Source: Datnioides undecimradiatus (lineage: Eukaryota > Chordata > Actinopteri > Lobotiformes > Datnioididae). From it: 64,000 nucleotides of DNA. A program made the position numbers and the translations under genes. Of this stretch, positions 49,101 to 60,965 are shown piece after piece. The stretch is taken from contig WARS01000054.1 in NCBI GenBank assembly GCA_008933995.1, positions 2,905,001-2,969,000 of the forward strand, written 5' to 3'. The stretch's first letter is position 1. Each line of letters starts with the position of its first letter. The notes under the pieces were generated by a model, which saw only the letters and a list, made by a program, of their open reading frames with translations, ran no database searches and was not told the origin of the DNA.

Positions 49101-51940
49101 GTTGTGGTGTTAAGTACAGAGCTAGAGCCAGGCAGTGTTTAGCTTTGCATATGCTCTGTTTAAGTTCAGTACCTCTAATTAACATGTTATATCTCATTTG
49201 TTTCATCTGATCACACACAGAAACATTAAAACGACAGATCTGGGGGAGAGGATTGTAACTACCAACAGAGGGAGTTCTGTGTTTCGGACAACAGTTTATC
49301 CATCGTCGCAGCATTCTCAGCACTGACTCTGCTGACTTGCCAGCTTGAGGCTTTCCAGACTTTGGGAGCCAGTGCAAACAGTCAGCTGGGCTCCTTCCTG
49401 TCGTTAAGCTGGTCCCCCAAGCTCTAGCTCCATACTTGGAACACACCTAACACGAGCCTGAAGTGAGTAAAATTATATGCTACAAACACACACTCAAATA
49501 CCTGTTTTTTAAAAAGCTGGCATTCCTCTGGGGTCAGAGTGTCGGCTTTGGCAATAAGTGGGATGACGTTGACCTTGTCATGGAGTCTCTTCATGAACTC
49601 GATGTCCAGCGGCTTCAGGCTGAAGGACAGACAGAAAGAAAAACGTGAGAAACATCATCAAAAGGTCAACAGATGTCTCTCAGTGTGTCTGTACCGTGCC
49701 ACACTGAGGATGACAGCTGGGTTAGTCTCCGCCCACCTCAGCCCTGAACAGGATGATGAATGTGGTTGATTACAATGAAATAAAGGTGATACATTCAGCA
49801 AATGAAGAACAAAGATAAAGAATAATACCACTGTGGGCCTCCTCAGTACATTTTTTCAGGGTAGATGCAGTTCCGAGGGTCACCAGCAGAGGGCCAACTA
49901 AAACCCTACTTCACATGTAGCCCACAGCAAAGACACAGTGAAGCCAGCTGAGTGTGACTGACTGTTTAGTTTAATATGTTTGTCTGGGTTGACAACTGAC
50001 GGTTTTGTCTTGCTGGACTGTTGAGGGATGGTCTTTGTCTTTGGCTCTCCATCTCTGTCTGCATGACAAGTGGGACCAGCATTCAGACGTGTGGCCAGGA
50101 ACAGGGAGTTGTGCTCCAGCGTGGTGGGATGTGTGGGCGGTGTTCATGGAAAGTGAGTGTGTACTGCATAACGGGAGAAAATGACGCGAACATGTCTGAT
50201 GCTCATCCAACAACAACAACAACAACAGGGTTGGAAGTTCGGTTCCCAGCTGTCCACATGCTGAAGTGTCTTTGAGCAAGGCATCCAAACTGCCCAAGAA
50301 TTTGATGCCACGCCTTGCATGACTGCTGGCTGCGATTGATGAGCAAATGTGCGTGTGTGAGTGAATAAGAGGCAAAATGCTGGATGTTCAGCACGGCTGT
50401 GCTGTTTACATTAGAACGACACGTCATGTGCGCAACACGCTTGTTTCCGTGTAACCACTGTAACTGAAGGGGATGTGGAGGCCCTCATCCCTGGAATGCA
50501 GAAATACAAAGAGGGCAAGAAAACAGCTGACAGACCCTGTGGATGAACTACTTGGTAAGAATGAGGTCAGGCTGGTGTCTAATGCAGCATCAGAGGAGTC
50601 CTGGAATGAATGCGGTCCCAGAGATAAAACAGGAGTCAGAGTGTCTGGACTGAGCAGAGGGAAAAGCTGAGGACGGTAACAGATACTGATTATCGAGGCT
50701 CTCGTGTGACCTCAAAATATTCCTCCTGTCTGTGGGCTCATAAATCATAAGTCCTCTCTGCATACTGACAGCGATGTATCAAATCATCAGCACTTACTGC
50801 TGGTTGGACCCGCTGTTGGAACTTTTCCTCGGTTCTCCCTTTGGTATCGTGGGGTATAAACCATCACAGACAGCCCGGCCTTGGAAACATGAGCATGCAC
50901 TTTACTTCTAACGCAGGATTTATAGGATTTTGAATTTTACAGCCACATGTGACTTTTGGAAGCTGCAGCGCGCAAACTGTGATTCTGCAGCTGTTGCAGA
51001 ACATCTGAAGGCCTGCTGAGAAAATATTTGCAGGCAAATTCTTTTAAAGTGAAATGAAAAGTGTGATTACATGATAGATTTACCCTGACATTTAATGACT
51101 TGTTAGTGATTCAACAGTTTGCATCAATTTGCTTCAGTGTGATGCAACTAGCTGCTCTGTGTAAAGATAGGAACCAACTGTCTGATGTTATAAACTGCAC
51201 AATATGGTCTGTAGGATCAGAATCGTAACTATGACATACTGACAGAGACGATGTAAAGTCTAAGAGCAATGCTGCAGCCATGCTCGCTAGTCTCTGTGAG
51301 GCTGCACAGAGGTGCTTTGAACGAAATGCTAACACTAGCGTGTTAACATGCTCAAAATGACAATGCTAACACGCTAATGTTTGACACGTGTAATGTTTAA
51401 CACGTTTCCCACCTTAGTCTAGTGTGCTACAATGCTAGGATTGGCTAATTAGCATGCAACACAGAGTGCATCTGGGCCTGAGGGGAAAGGTGAAGCCGGG
51501 AGATGTTACTGTCATTCATCCAGAGATCAACTGACTGACACAAGCACTGGCAATGCACTAAGAAAGCATTTAGAGCTCATCATGTGTCGCTGCTCCTCTT
51601 GTCTCTGACTAAGTGTGGAGAAGATGCAGCATGTAGAGATTTCAAACAGAGCTACAATCATATAAAATGCTTCAGTTTCCAAAAATCAAAAGTAGTGCTT
51701 GTTAGTTTTCGGTGAGCTTGTTACTAGCACAGACACAATTTCTGGCTATTCATTTAACAAGATATGCAAATGAATGTTATTTTAAATGGCTGGGGAGCCA
51801 GGGATGATTTAGATCTGCGTCGAACAGACTGCGCTATATCATTAAGGCTGAGTGTATGGATGGATTCTGAGCTGTGTGGAAACAGAGCTCACACTGCTGC
51901 TGCAGCTATACCGAGAAACAGGGAATGTTCCAATGATGCC

Positions 51941-51986
<46 letters not shown>

Positions 51987-54900
51987 ATCTGAGACGCTGC
52001 AGGATGAGAGAAGACAGAGTGTGTTTGTCTGAGATGAGAGGCCTGCCTCTGTGTGCTGCTCCAAGCCTCCGCTCTGATTGGGTGATTCAGTGATGGAGAG
52101 CAGAACTCTACTGAGCATGAGCAGAAATGGGTTATATAACCTTTGTGGGTCACAAACACTCACTGGCACACCCAATACACACACACACACACACACCCAA
52201 TACACACACACACACACACACTCTCTTTTCCTTCAGCTTGTATGGGAAGGAGGAAGCTGGATGGAAAGGTAGACTCCAATCCACAGAGAGCTCTGCATGA
52301 GTGGATTTCACTGACGGGCACAGCTCCGTCATTAGGACCAGTGCAGACGAACGTCGGTTTGTGTTAGTGAATAACACCTTTGAATACAAACAGACTCACG
52401 ATGGGAGCATCTTGACCAGAACAAAGCCATCCTCCCACTTGCCAACTGCTGCCTCTATGCTGGTTTCAGAGTATCTCAGCTAGCTGGCTGACTCTGTGGA
52501 TACTGTTTCAGATCATAGCTGTGGAAGACATTTAAAGCTGCAACAATCAATTATTTATTTTAGGAATGCATCAAATGACTATTTTTAAATGTGAAAGCCA
52601 TTGCTTACAGTGACAGATCCACAGAGCTTCATCAGCCCAGACAGAACCTGAGCCCAGCTGGTCAGCCAGACACACGTGATGAGGATCAGTGTGGACGGTC
52701 ATGTGTCTCGGCTGTCCTCTTGTGTTTAAAACCAGTAGTAAACGGGGACAAACACTCTGTTTCTGTCAGAGGCCTCCATACATTTCCAGGTATTTCTGAA
52801 ATCCTCCAAACCTGATTCAACCTGGTGAGGAACTGATTGGGGATCAGTATGTCTGTGGGAAGACGCCCCATTTGCTCCATCAGGTACTGATTGCCGAAGC
52901 CTTTTGAAGCGAAGGTGCCGCCATTTATCACACAATGTTTTGTTTTGTTTTAGTGTCATCTTCAGCACCTCACTGCACCTTAATGTCATGCAGACTTACC
53001 CGTGTCCAGAGGGCGCTATGAAGTACAGGCAGCAGTGGACTCTGTTGTCCGGCATGGACCTGCGGTTCACCCTCGACTCTGCATTCAGGAAGTCCTCGCA
53101 CTTACTGTCAATGTAGTTTATGACTGGCTGCCAACTGGGAAGAGGGAGAGGACACATCAGGCAGAGACACTGGACAGTGAAGGACATGTGATCATTTGTT
53201 AAGATCTAACTGGAAGAGACCCTGATTGTGCCAACACTTCTCACCAGTTGCTGTTGTCCACTGCATCTCCAAAGCCTGGTGTATCCACAATGGTGAGCGT
53301 CAGCTGGACCCCCCCTTCCTTAATCAGCACTTTGGACTGCTCCACCTGAAACACACCAACAATCACACTTTTTAGTTCACTGCTGAACTGAATCCAAGCC
53401 TAAGCCGAGCTGTCGGAGCGTTCTGATAAGCTTTCTGTATTTGTGCGGATTCAACACGTTGTAAATACATTTCAGAGTGTAATCTGGACAAATGTTCCCA
53501 CACACGTTGGCCGACATGTTTAATTGTGTTACACCACTCCTCTCCCACTCAGGGCACTGATGATGCATCATCGCACCCACACAGCCTGCAGGGAGATTCA
53601 TAGATACCAATATCTGCTGGTTGTATGTGTGATGAATTGAAGCACCACGTACTTGGAGCAGTGATGTGGAGGTAAAGGATGTATTTAGGATGTATCTGTA
53701 TTTAACCAATGCTTGGACGTCTCAAACCGCAGTAGCACACTAAATCTTGTATGAAGGAAAAGCCCTGCAGCGCTGCCTGAAAGCTTAGATGTCTGCTCTC
53801 CTGATCACTCCAAGCTGTGATGAAGTATCTTAATAGTGCGGTAAGAAGCACTGCACCAGTTCAACACAGTTATGAGATGATGATATGATACACAGTGGTC
53901 CACCAGATTGTACTCGAGCAAATGCCAGAGCAATTAGACCATTTTCAAACCAATACACAATCATCTGTATCCCCAACAGCCAGTGGTTCCCGCCCTGGGT
54001 CAGTGTTGCCAGCTTGCACTCCTCAGAGTTACCGGGCCTCTTCATGTTTACTCGTATCTGGTCTAAGGCTTTTGTGAAGAACAGGAGAGAACAGAAACCA
54101 GCTCTCAGCAGCGTGGAGTGTCTGGAACTGTGAGTGGACAAAAGCAGACAGGGACTGCTTGATAAAGGGTAACTTCGCTGATTGCGACTGAAATGCAAAC
54201 GTGACTCACGGTTAAAACCTGCTTCGTGTTCAGTCTGAACTCAGTTTTGGGGGCACAGGAGCGTCATGACTGTGAGGTCACGGCAGGGTCAGGGGTGGGG
54301 CTGGTGTGTCTGGGTTTTTGATTACATGGGAGAACATCAAAGTCTCTGCTGGCTGATTTTCAGACTTCATTTAGGAAAACTACAAAATGGTGACTAACAA
54401 CATACAGAACCTAAACTCTCTTAACATAGAAGAGGGAAGGTTAGCACTTAATGTGGCTCACAGTGGGGTCGTAATGGGATGACATATTCACAGTATGAGA
54501 TCTGACTCAGTAAATGCCACTGTTTAACAGACTCATGGTATTAAACAGTGCGCAAATGTACACTGATATACTGATATACTGTTAAACTGGTATACACGCA
54601 GTGCTATAGCGATTCATCCAGTCTGTTATAATATAAAGAACACGAGTGTCTGGGTGAAGTCTGCATGTGGCTGTAGCTTGGAACAGCAGACAAACAAACC
54701 CATTCCACCTCACCCCTCTGTCACATATATTCACATCCAGTCCCACAGATCCATCATTTCCTGTAGCTCGTCGGCTGATCCCTCGCCTCACCGCATACTT
54801 TCACAAGGCCATCTAGTTATTTTAGGATCACCCCTTTAACTCAAACTACAGGCCTCTCGCTCTAACACAAACATTCCTCAGCTTCCACAAACCTTCGGGT

Positions 54901-56528
54901 AATCTGTCCGACTTTACAGCTGAGCGTATATATCTCACGCCGCAGCAATTTGACATATCTCGGCTCAATTGTGCATCCAGGGTGTGCGTTCGATTGTGTG
55001 TTTGCGCCGTAAGTGTCTGTGCATGACATGCCAGCCATCTCAAAACCAAATCTGCTATTTCCACCGTTTCTGTGAAGGAAAACAGATTGGGAGAAAACCT
55101 CAAAAATGCCGTCAGTCTCAGCACCATCATTTAAAAGAAATCTGATCTGGGGGAATGTGAGTGAGCGACAAAGCATGAGAGATTGTTCTGGAATATAAAT
55201 ACTCTGACCTCGTCTCTCCCCCTCAGCCTCAGACCACAGGACCCAAGGCAAACACACTTACACACACTAACTGCTACTTGCAGGAGAGCGTGCATGCCCA
55301 CGTTGCGCTCTTTGGGGTTCACATGAGGTTCGGCGCGAGCAGCGAACCGAGAGGGATGTTTTCAGTCTCGTCAAAACAGAGTAAATTTAGCACGGTGCTG
55401 GTGTACAGACAGGAACATAACAGAGCCGCTGTCATGTGCAGATGTGAAAGATGCAGTGACATCAGCTGATAAGTTTGTACAAGCCATAATTTAGGGCGCA
55501 GCGCTGCGAAGACACTGTAGCCCACAGAAGGACTTTTGCTGCCAAGAGGCATAAAATGACCATTTATGAATTGATGCAGTGGAAAATGCTCAATTACAAG
55601 TCTTGTACCAATTTAAACAAAATGGGACAAAAACAACCTCTGTGTTGCACAATTTTGTGTGTTGTGCAAAAGTCTGTGCACATCTGTTTAATCTGTTGAA
55701 TTGTTAAATATGAATCTTCCGAACACTGCCAATCCAAGATGAGCAAAACTCCGAAACTGGGAACCACTAAGCGTCTCCCGACCTTCACGAGTCGCTCACT
55801 GGCTTGGTTCAGTTGAGAGACACTCCGTATTTATGTCACATGATGACAACCAGCCTTCAGACATTCAGGGCCATGGTGCCGCTGGGTGTCGGCTGCAGAA
55901 ATACAAAAGCTAAGAGATGAACGATGTGATAAAATGACTGCACTGTCATCACTGTACACAGGTTCGCCCTTGACTCAGACCTACTGTAGGGTAAGTTCCA
56001 CAGTCCAGTGGGATTTATTATTGTAGTCCAGCTGTTTCTGATTTACATGATCTTACTTAGGCAGGAGCTTTTTGGACGGCTGCTACTCAGGTATTGTGTC
56101 AAACTCAGGTAGGAGATGTTGGAAAGGGAAAATACAGTCCACTCAGCTGCCTGTAAACCATTCCTCTCTTTGACAGAGGAGGGTTAAATCAAAGTGGATG
56201 TACTGCAGATGACGCGTCTCCCAGTAGAATATAGTCCCAGTGACATAATACTGTTTTGCTGAGACATACAATGCTATCATATTACATGGTGTTGGGACAG
56301 AGGCAGAAATCTCAGATAACAGGAAACGGATTAAAGTTGCTTCATCACTGGGAGTCTCACAGCGCAGCTATCAATTCTCACACTTCCCTACCTACACACA
56401 GGCACCATCAGCCAGCCGAGCGGCAAATTCAATAGCTGGCTTCTAGGAAACGCAGTTGCGTGGGTGAGGTCTGTTTGCGTTAGCATGCAAAGCCGACGGT
56501 GTGCGGCGCAGGTCGCATCAGCTTTTTA

Positions 56529-56565
<37 letters not shown>

Positions 56566-57889
56566 CATGGGAACATTCTTGCCCTGCTACTGACCCTATC
56601 AGGCTCTGGGGGAACGACAAGGACTCTCACCCAGTTCCCTGTTTTCTTTGTCTCTCCCCTGTCACCTCTAACTAACCCGGCCTCGGTCAGAGACGCTCTG
56701 TAGTTTCACTCTGCTCCATCTCTTTCCTCCGCTGTCACACTGCTTCCCTGTCCCTCTCCTCCTGCTACCTGCATCCCTCCTCTGTCTACAACCTCCTCTC
56801 CCTCTTCCTTACCCGCTCTGTCCTCTGCTCCCCACTGCTGATCCAGATGCAGCCTCCCTCCTCCTCCTCCTCCTCAGTTTGTCATGACCATAAAAGGACA
56901 AAACCAGGCCTTGTGGCCTTTATGTTTCCCTCATAGTTCTTACATCCTTCACTCTCACTCTCACTTTACACAAAACTCCATCCTTCTCTCATCCTCCTCT
57001 CCATCCTTTCTCCCCTCCCTCCTGTATGTTACTCTATTTTATTGGTAGCTTAACAGCTTAGCACTGGTTTGACCAGTGTGGTTTTGAAGCCTGCTAATAT
57101 TTTTTTATGACGCTGAAAATGCGAGCAGCCATATCTGCTTCTGAGATGGAATGTTTTACTAAGAGTCCATGTGCACACCGATTCCTTCCTTGAGTAGAAA
57201 CATAATTTGAGTGATTACCTCGCCTTGAACGTAATGAGGTGAGATCCAAGTAGCACGTTGCCAAGTCTCAGTGCTAGCACTGAGTCATACGGGGCTTACA
57301 GATAGCAGGAAGCCACCATCTAATCTGAGTGAGCGCTCTGAGTGTCTAATGAATACACTAATCTCATACATCTATACTGTATGAGGAGCCGATAAAAGGA
57401 GCAGGGATGATGGACATGTTGCTGAAACAGATCCTCACCAGGCTTCACACAGGTGTCCTCCCTGCTTCGCTCACTCAAACACACGCTTCATATCTAGACA
57501 TGCATAATATTCAAATGTTTGCAGATATTAATCCATATCATCACGGTCATGGTTAGGGTTGGGTAGGATCTTCATCTATTTAATGATTCAATCTGTATGT
57601 GCTGTTTTCCTATGACTACAGGCCTTGCTTGGGAGTTTATTTAAAGGTGGTCTGAGGGGATGTAAGTCCTACTGTGTTTGGTATAACCCCTGAATGACTT
57701 ACAGCTCAAAGTTAATTGTCAAACTATGAACTAAAACTTGAAAATCACAGGTGGTGTCCAGTGAGTCTGTAACTCTCCTCACCTGCACAGTCTTCTTGAT
57801 GCGTTGGGAGGGCCCAGGGTAGTCCTTGGAGTACAGGTCGGTCAGGAACAGAGAGTTGATGAGTGTCGATTTCCCAAGACCAGATTCAC
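40135..57889 (-). CDS. septin7: Septin-7, GTP-binding cytoskeletal protein (5' end outside window)
   Basis: Eleven exons join in phase from the P-loop to the stop: 57783-57889, 53245-53345, 53000-53134, 49502-49619, 48816-48908, 48029-48125, 42362-42413, 41912-42037, 41624-41759, 40795-40940, 40135-40174 (about 383 codons; human SEPT7 437 aa). The G1 motif is [10 protein letters not shown]3 is DTPGFGD and G4 is AKAD. The septin unique element reads [21 protein letters not shown]-terminal coiled coil follows ([19 protein letters not shown] to RILEQQKLD) and the end KNKKKGKIF is diagnostic of septin-7. Septin-7 caps the SEPT2-6-7 hexamer and is the common core subunit of septin filaments. The first exon shown starts in phase 1, so upstream coding exon(s) for about 50 residues lie past 64 kb. 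Fish usually have two copies (a and b); which one this is cannot be told. Confidence 0.95.
42460..42481 (+). repeat. (CA)n microsatellite
   Basis: About eleven CA units, just upstream (minus strand) of the septin-7 exon at 42362-42413. Confidence 0.9.
44050..44175. repeat. Degenerate short tandem repeat with GGCCCAGAT-like units
   Basis: Units such as TGGCCCAGATTCAG and TTGGCCCGGAT recur within about 125 bp. Similar 'gcccagat' arrays are scattered in fish genomes. The unit is too degenerate to give a copy number. Confidence 0.45.
46265..46460 (+). repeat. Polypurine tract
   Basis: G/A makes up nearly all of the plus strand in two blocks (46265-46345 and 46415-46460). Such tracts can form triplex DNA; here it is intronic. 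Confidence 0.7.
47694..47713 (+). other. G-rich run with G-quadruplex potential
   Basis: GGGG T GGGGGGG T GGGGGGG, intronic; on the septin-7 sense strand it is C-rich. Confidence 0.7.
48961..48996 (+). repeat. Perfect 18-bp tandem duplication in a septin-7 intron
   Basis: TCTTCAGACACATGTGGC occurs twice in direct succession (48961-48978 and 48979-48996), about 50 bp from the exon at 48816-48908. Confidence 0.9.
49166..49240 (+). repeat. Fragment of a common percomorph interspersed repeat
   Basis: The string 'ctctaattaacatgttatat' followed by 'ctcatttgttt' resembles the distal part of the repeat whose proximal part is at 20935-21050 (CTAATTAACACGTTATATCTCGTTTGTTT type). Recognised from memory. 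Confidence 0.5.
50205..50420 (+). repeat. tRNA-derived SINE-like element of teleost type
   Basis: Reads 'gttcggttcccagctgtcca' then 'catgctgaagtgtctttgag' then CAAGGCA, followed by GTGTGTGAGTGAATAAG. This is the typical layout of a fish SINE body (GGTTCGAATCCC ... CACATGTCGAAGTGTCCTTGGGCAAG ... GTGTGTGAATG). The GGTTC-like part recalls a tRNA B box. Boundaries are approximate and no target-site duplication was identified. Confidence 0.6.
51320..51560 (+). repeat. GCTAAC-rich interspersed repeat of percomorph type
   Basis: Contains 'caatgctaacacgctaatgt', then 'aatgtttaacacgtttccca', then CTAATTAGCATGCAACAC and GTCATTCATCCAGAGATCAACTG-like sequence. This matches in order a very common percomorph repeat (GCTAATGTTTAGCA ... 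ACCATCTTAGTTTAGC ... AATTAGCACTAAACACAAAG). It is old and diverged. Confidence 0.55.
51941..51985 (+). repeat. (CA)n microsatellite
   Basis: About 22 CA units without interruption. Confidence 0.95.
52176..52221 (+). repeat. Duplicated (CA)n block with CCCAATA spacer
   Basis: Two CA runs of about ten units each. Both follow a CCCAATA, so the unit 'CCCAATA(CA)n' is tandemly duplicated. Confidence 0.85.
56532..56563 (+). repeat. (GT)n microsatellite
   Basis: About 16 GT units, intronic. Confidence 0.95.
56690..57020 (+). repeat. Pyrimidine-rich low-complexity tract
   Basis: Long C/T-dominated stretch with CTCCTC repeats (for example 56860-56880), intronic in septin-7. Confidence 0.6.
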
Positions 57890-57893
57890 CTGA

Positions 57894-57895
<2 letters not shown>

Positions 57896-57925
<30 letters not shown>
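57896..57925 (+). repeat. (CA)n microsatellite abutting the septin-7 P-loop exon acceptor
   Basis: About 14 CA units, which are TG units on the gene's sense strand. They end within seven bases of the 3' splice site of exon 57783-57889, where a pyrimidine tract would be expected. Confidence 0.95.
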
Positions 57926-57927
<2 letters not shown>

Positions 57928-58151
57928 AAGTAAATTCAGAGTTGCATATGTAAATGGATGTGATTGTGAATTTAATCTCGTCTCAGCTTTGCTGCAAAGC
58001 AAATTCAGTCCGGAAATTCAGATTTTAATGGACACGAGCACGGCAAATGGAGAGACATTCTGCTGGTTACATATCATGTGCATGTACGCTTAACTGCAAG
58101 CAGAGCCTCATGCATTACAAATGATAAACAAAAGCATGTGCACACAAACAC

Positions 58152-58176
58152 GCACACACACACACACACACACACA
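58152..58176 (+). repeat. (CA)n microsatellite
   Basis: About twelve CA units, intronic. Confidence 0.9.
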
Positions 58177-60917
58177 GGCAGCCTGAGGGGACGGGGCCGC
58201 AGCAGAAAAATAAAGTAGATTCATTGTCTGTGATGGAAAAGGTCAGGAGCTCGTCTGGCAGCAAGAAAAGCGTTCAGATAGAGGGGTGAAACATTTCCTC
58301 TGCACCTCCCGCTCACTCTCCTCCTCACATCCCCGTTCAATCACTCTTCCTTTGTTCCTTTTACTAAACGCTTCCCTTACATATAAATCTCCCTATGTCT
58401 CTCCTCACTGTGCCAACTTTCCATTCTCTGCTCCTGTACTCATGTCACAGGCAGCAGTTGGACAAACACACAGTTAACATTTACTTGACAAAGAGCACAG
58501 CCAGCCCGAACGTACACACTGCGCGCACGCACGCACGCACACACACAGCTGTGATTAATGGCTGAGCATCTGGCTCGCGTCTCATGAAGAGCATTCGGGG
58601 AGTGTTTGGTTGGAGGGAAGGAGGGCTGCTTGTCCTAGCAGGACCTCTCACTGACTCCCACTGCACCATCATGCTGATTTCAGCCTTTGGAAATCTGAGG
58701 TTGCCACTACCGCAGCAGTCTGTGACCAAACACCAACCCCGGGTGGGACCACAGTAGCTTGAGGGAGGATAGGGTGTATTATGCAAAATGCAATTTTTCA
58801 TGGCTTACATATATGTGTCCCTGGTGTGACCTGAGAAGCCCTGATGATGAGTGAAGACCACCCTCCCTGCTCTTCTCTGGTACCACCTGTCCGAACACAC
58901 GCATTTCAAAAACATCAGACTGATTTGACTCCCAGTCTGATGTCCGCTTAATTGCTTTGGTTCAAGTTGTAGGGTAAAAACAGCTGCAGCTTGATGACTG
59001 ACTGTGCACCGATAAACCTAGTAAATCACCTTCATTATCACTGACCAATGTAATAAGTAAATCTCAGCAGGAACTTGGAAAATATGAAAATAATTCTGTT
59101 TCTGGTTGCAAGAACCACCACAAAACTCTTGTATTCCCATCATCTGTGGATGTAAAGGCCTGGTGGATCAATTTATTTTTGATAGAGATGCCCACAGCAA
59201 CTGGAAAACTTGCTCTCAACAGGATTCACTTCAAAACTGAATAGGCTCATGGATCGGATGGTCTGTGAGCCACGTTCCAACGTAGGAGCTGTCAGGTTGT
59301 TTTATTTTGTAGCCAGCTTCGATTGTGGGCCCACACAGTGGAGCAGAGTCAGAGAAGAGAGCGTGTACTACTCAGAGCTGGGTACTGGCGGGGAAACGCA
59401 TGAACCGACTGCATGACGATTCATTGTAAGGCATAGTTTTTATGCAATGAATTTAAATTTATTCCAACGGTATCTGCATCGCACATGGTGTCACAGTAAA
59501 CACCATGAGAAGAAAGTGCAGAATAATTGTTGATACTGGACATGCCTAACTAAAATGGATGCTATAACATATGAAAATCCATATTTTGCTGTCTGAATGT
59601 GAGGGAATGTGGTAAAAATACTGCAGATTCAGCTGTATGGACTTTTTGCACAGGCTTGTTTAAACTAGGTGTGATGGAAATGGTTTTCGATGGCTGTTTC
59701 TGAACGCAGAACAGTGTGTCAGCGAGCTTGCAGCAGCTGTTAGCAAAAGCTGTTCTGATTACACTGATTTATGTCCCACAATCACCAGCTGGACCAGAGC
59801 TGCATGCTCTTATGTGACCACTGGCAGCAGCCTCTGCAATGAAACCGTGGGACTAAAGACTTGAGCGTCAAATTCTGTGTGAAACTGGCGAAAGAAACAC
59901 GGGAGACCTTTGAAATGCCTCAGACGGCCTTCTGACTCACAGCTTCATTGTGAGGCTGTGAGTCAGATGAAGATGTGTTTCCTGTGGCATTTGTGTTTCA
60001 AGGAGGACAGGAGAGCATCGGAGGAAAACCAGAGATCTGTGCACCCCTGCACAGGCACAACCCCAGAAAACTGAATTAACTGTTAGTCAGGATCATCATC
60101 TCGTGATCTTCCTGCTCCTTGATGCACTTCTAGGACGGGACTTCCAGGGTGCTTTCAAACCGGGGCATGTGATGATGTATCAATGCACTATTGCAAAATT
60201 GAAATCAACTACATTTCTTTATAAGAGCAGTGTAAAAACAGTTTGAATGCACCTTGAATTGAGGGGGCAGCCAGAATATTCCGGTAACACTGTGTGTACG
60301 TTAGGTCTCATTGAGAGCAGTGGGTTGGCGGTAGCTCATGCTGCTTATTGTGGAATCTTGTGGTGCAACGTGAGCCAGCCAGGCTTTGTTGTTACTGTTG
60401 AGCAAAACTATGTGTATGCGACTGGAACCCAGTGGTGTCGCCCCAGTGTGTCAGGACTTGGAATATTGCAATAATGTTCCAGGAATCATCTGCTTGTAGG
60501 AACTAACTACGACAAATGGATGGATGGCCACAGAGAGCTATGTTCTTTCTATTCACAAGTTTAGTTTTGAAATCAGGTTAGAGAAGAGCTCGCTGAACCT
60601 TAAGTGTCTTCAAAATCCAGTCCAGATAGTCAGACCCGAAGGATGGAGGCTAACTGTGAAGGATCTTCCCTCGGGAGGGTTGAGCCCCCTGCGGTGACTG
60701 AGCGAAGTATCTGTCACACTGCGGGCCTCTGTGTCAGAGAAGCTAACGTCCTGTGAGCTCCAAATCTTCCACTTGACTTGTATGGCAGTTCATAACCAGC
60801 CCTTCTGCGTGGATGATCCAAATCCAAAGTACAAAATCCATAGAGAATCACGTTTTAACATCTGACGAGCCAGAACGAGCGAATGTTTGTCGCATTTCTG
60901 CTGGATGAATGACTCAG

Positions 60918-60965
60918 ATCAGTAACGTCGTGATCAAAATCTATTTTGATCACGACGTTACTGAT
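60918..60965. repeat. 48-bp near-perfect palindrome with 23-bp arms
   Basis: The left arm 60918-60940 and right arm 60943-60965 are exact reverse complements, separated by only two bases (CT). The sequence runs from ATCAGTAACGTCG through TGATCAAAAT to the mirror half. The bases just outside (G at 60917, T at 60966) do not pair. Confidence 0.97.

Larger units (their letters stand above)
49620..52999 (-). other. 3.4 kb intron of septin-7
   Basis: Contains a SINE-like element, a GCTAAC-rich repeat and two CA microsatellite blocks, listed separately. No exon of another gene is visible. Confidence 0.6.
53346..57782 (-). other. 4.4 kb intron of septin-7
   Basis: Contains a GT microsatellite (56532-56563) and a C/T-rich tract (about 56690-57020). 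No exon can be supported. Confidence 0.6.

Noticed and set aside
51764-52217. Several open frames over 100 codons around 52 kb
   Set aside because: They run through CA/TG microsatellites (poly-Thr-His or poly-Cys-Val) and match no family.
53830-54198. 122-codon minus-strand frame in a septin-7 intron
   Set aside because: No recognisable domain and no splice context. It may be an old repeat but I could not identify it.
60918-60965. The palindrome as a microRNA hairpin or a bacterial-type terminator
   Set aside because: A 2-nt loop is too small for a microRNA precursor, and the context is a vertebrate intron.
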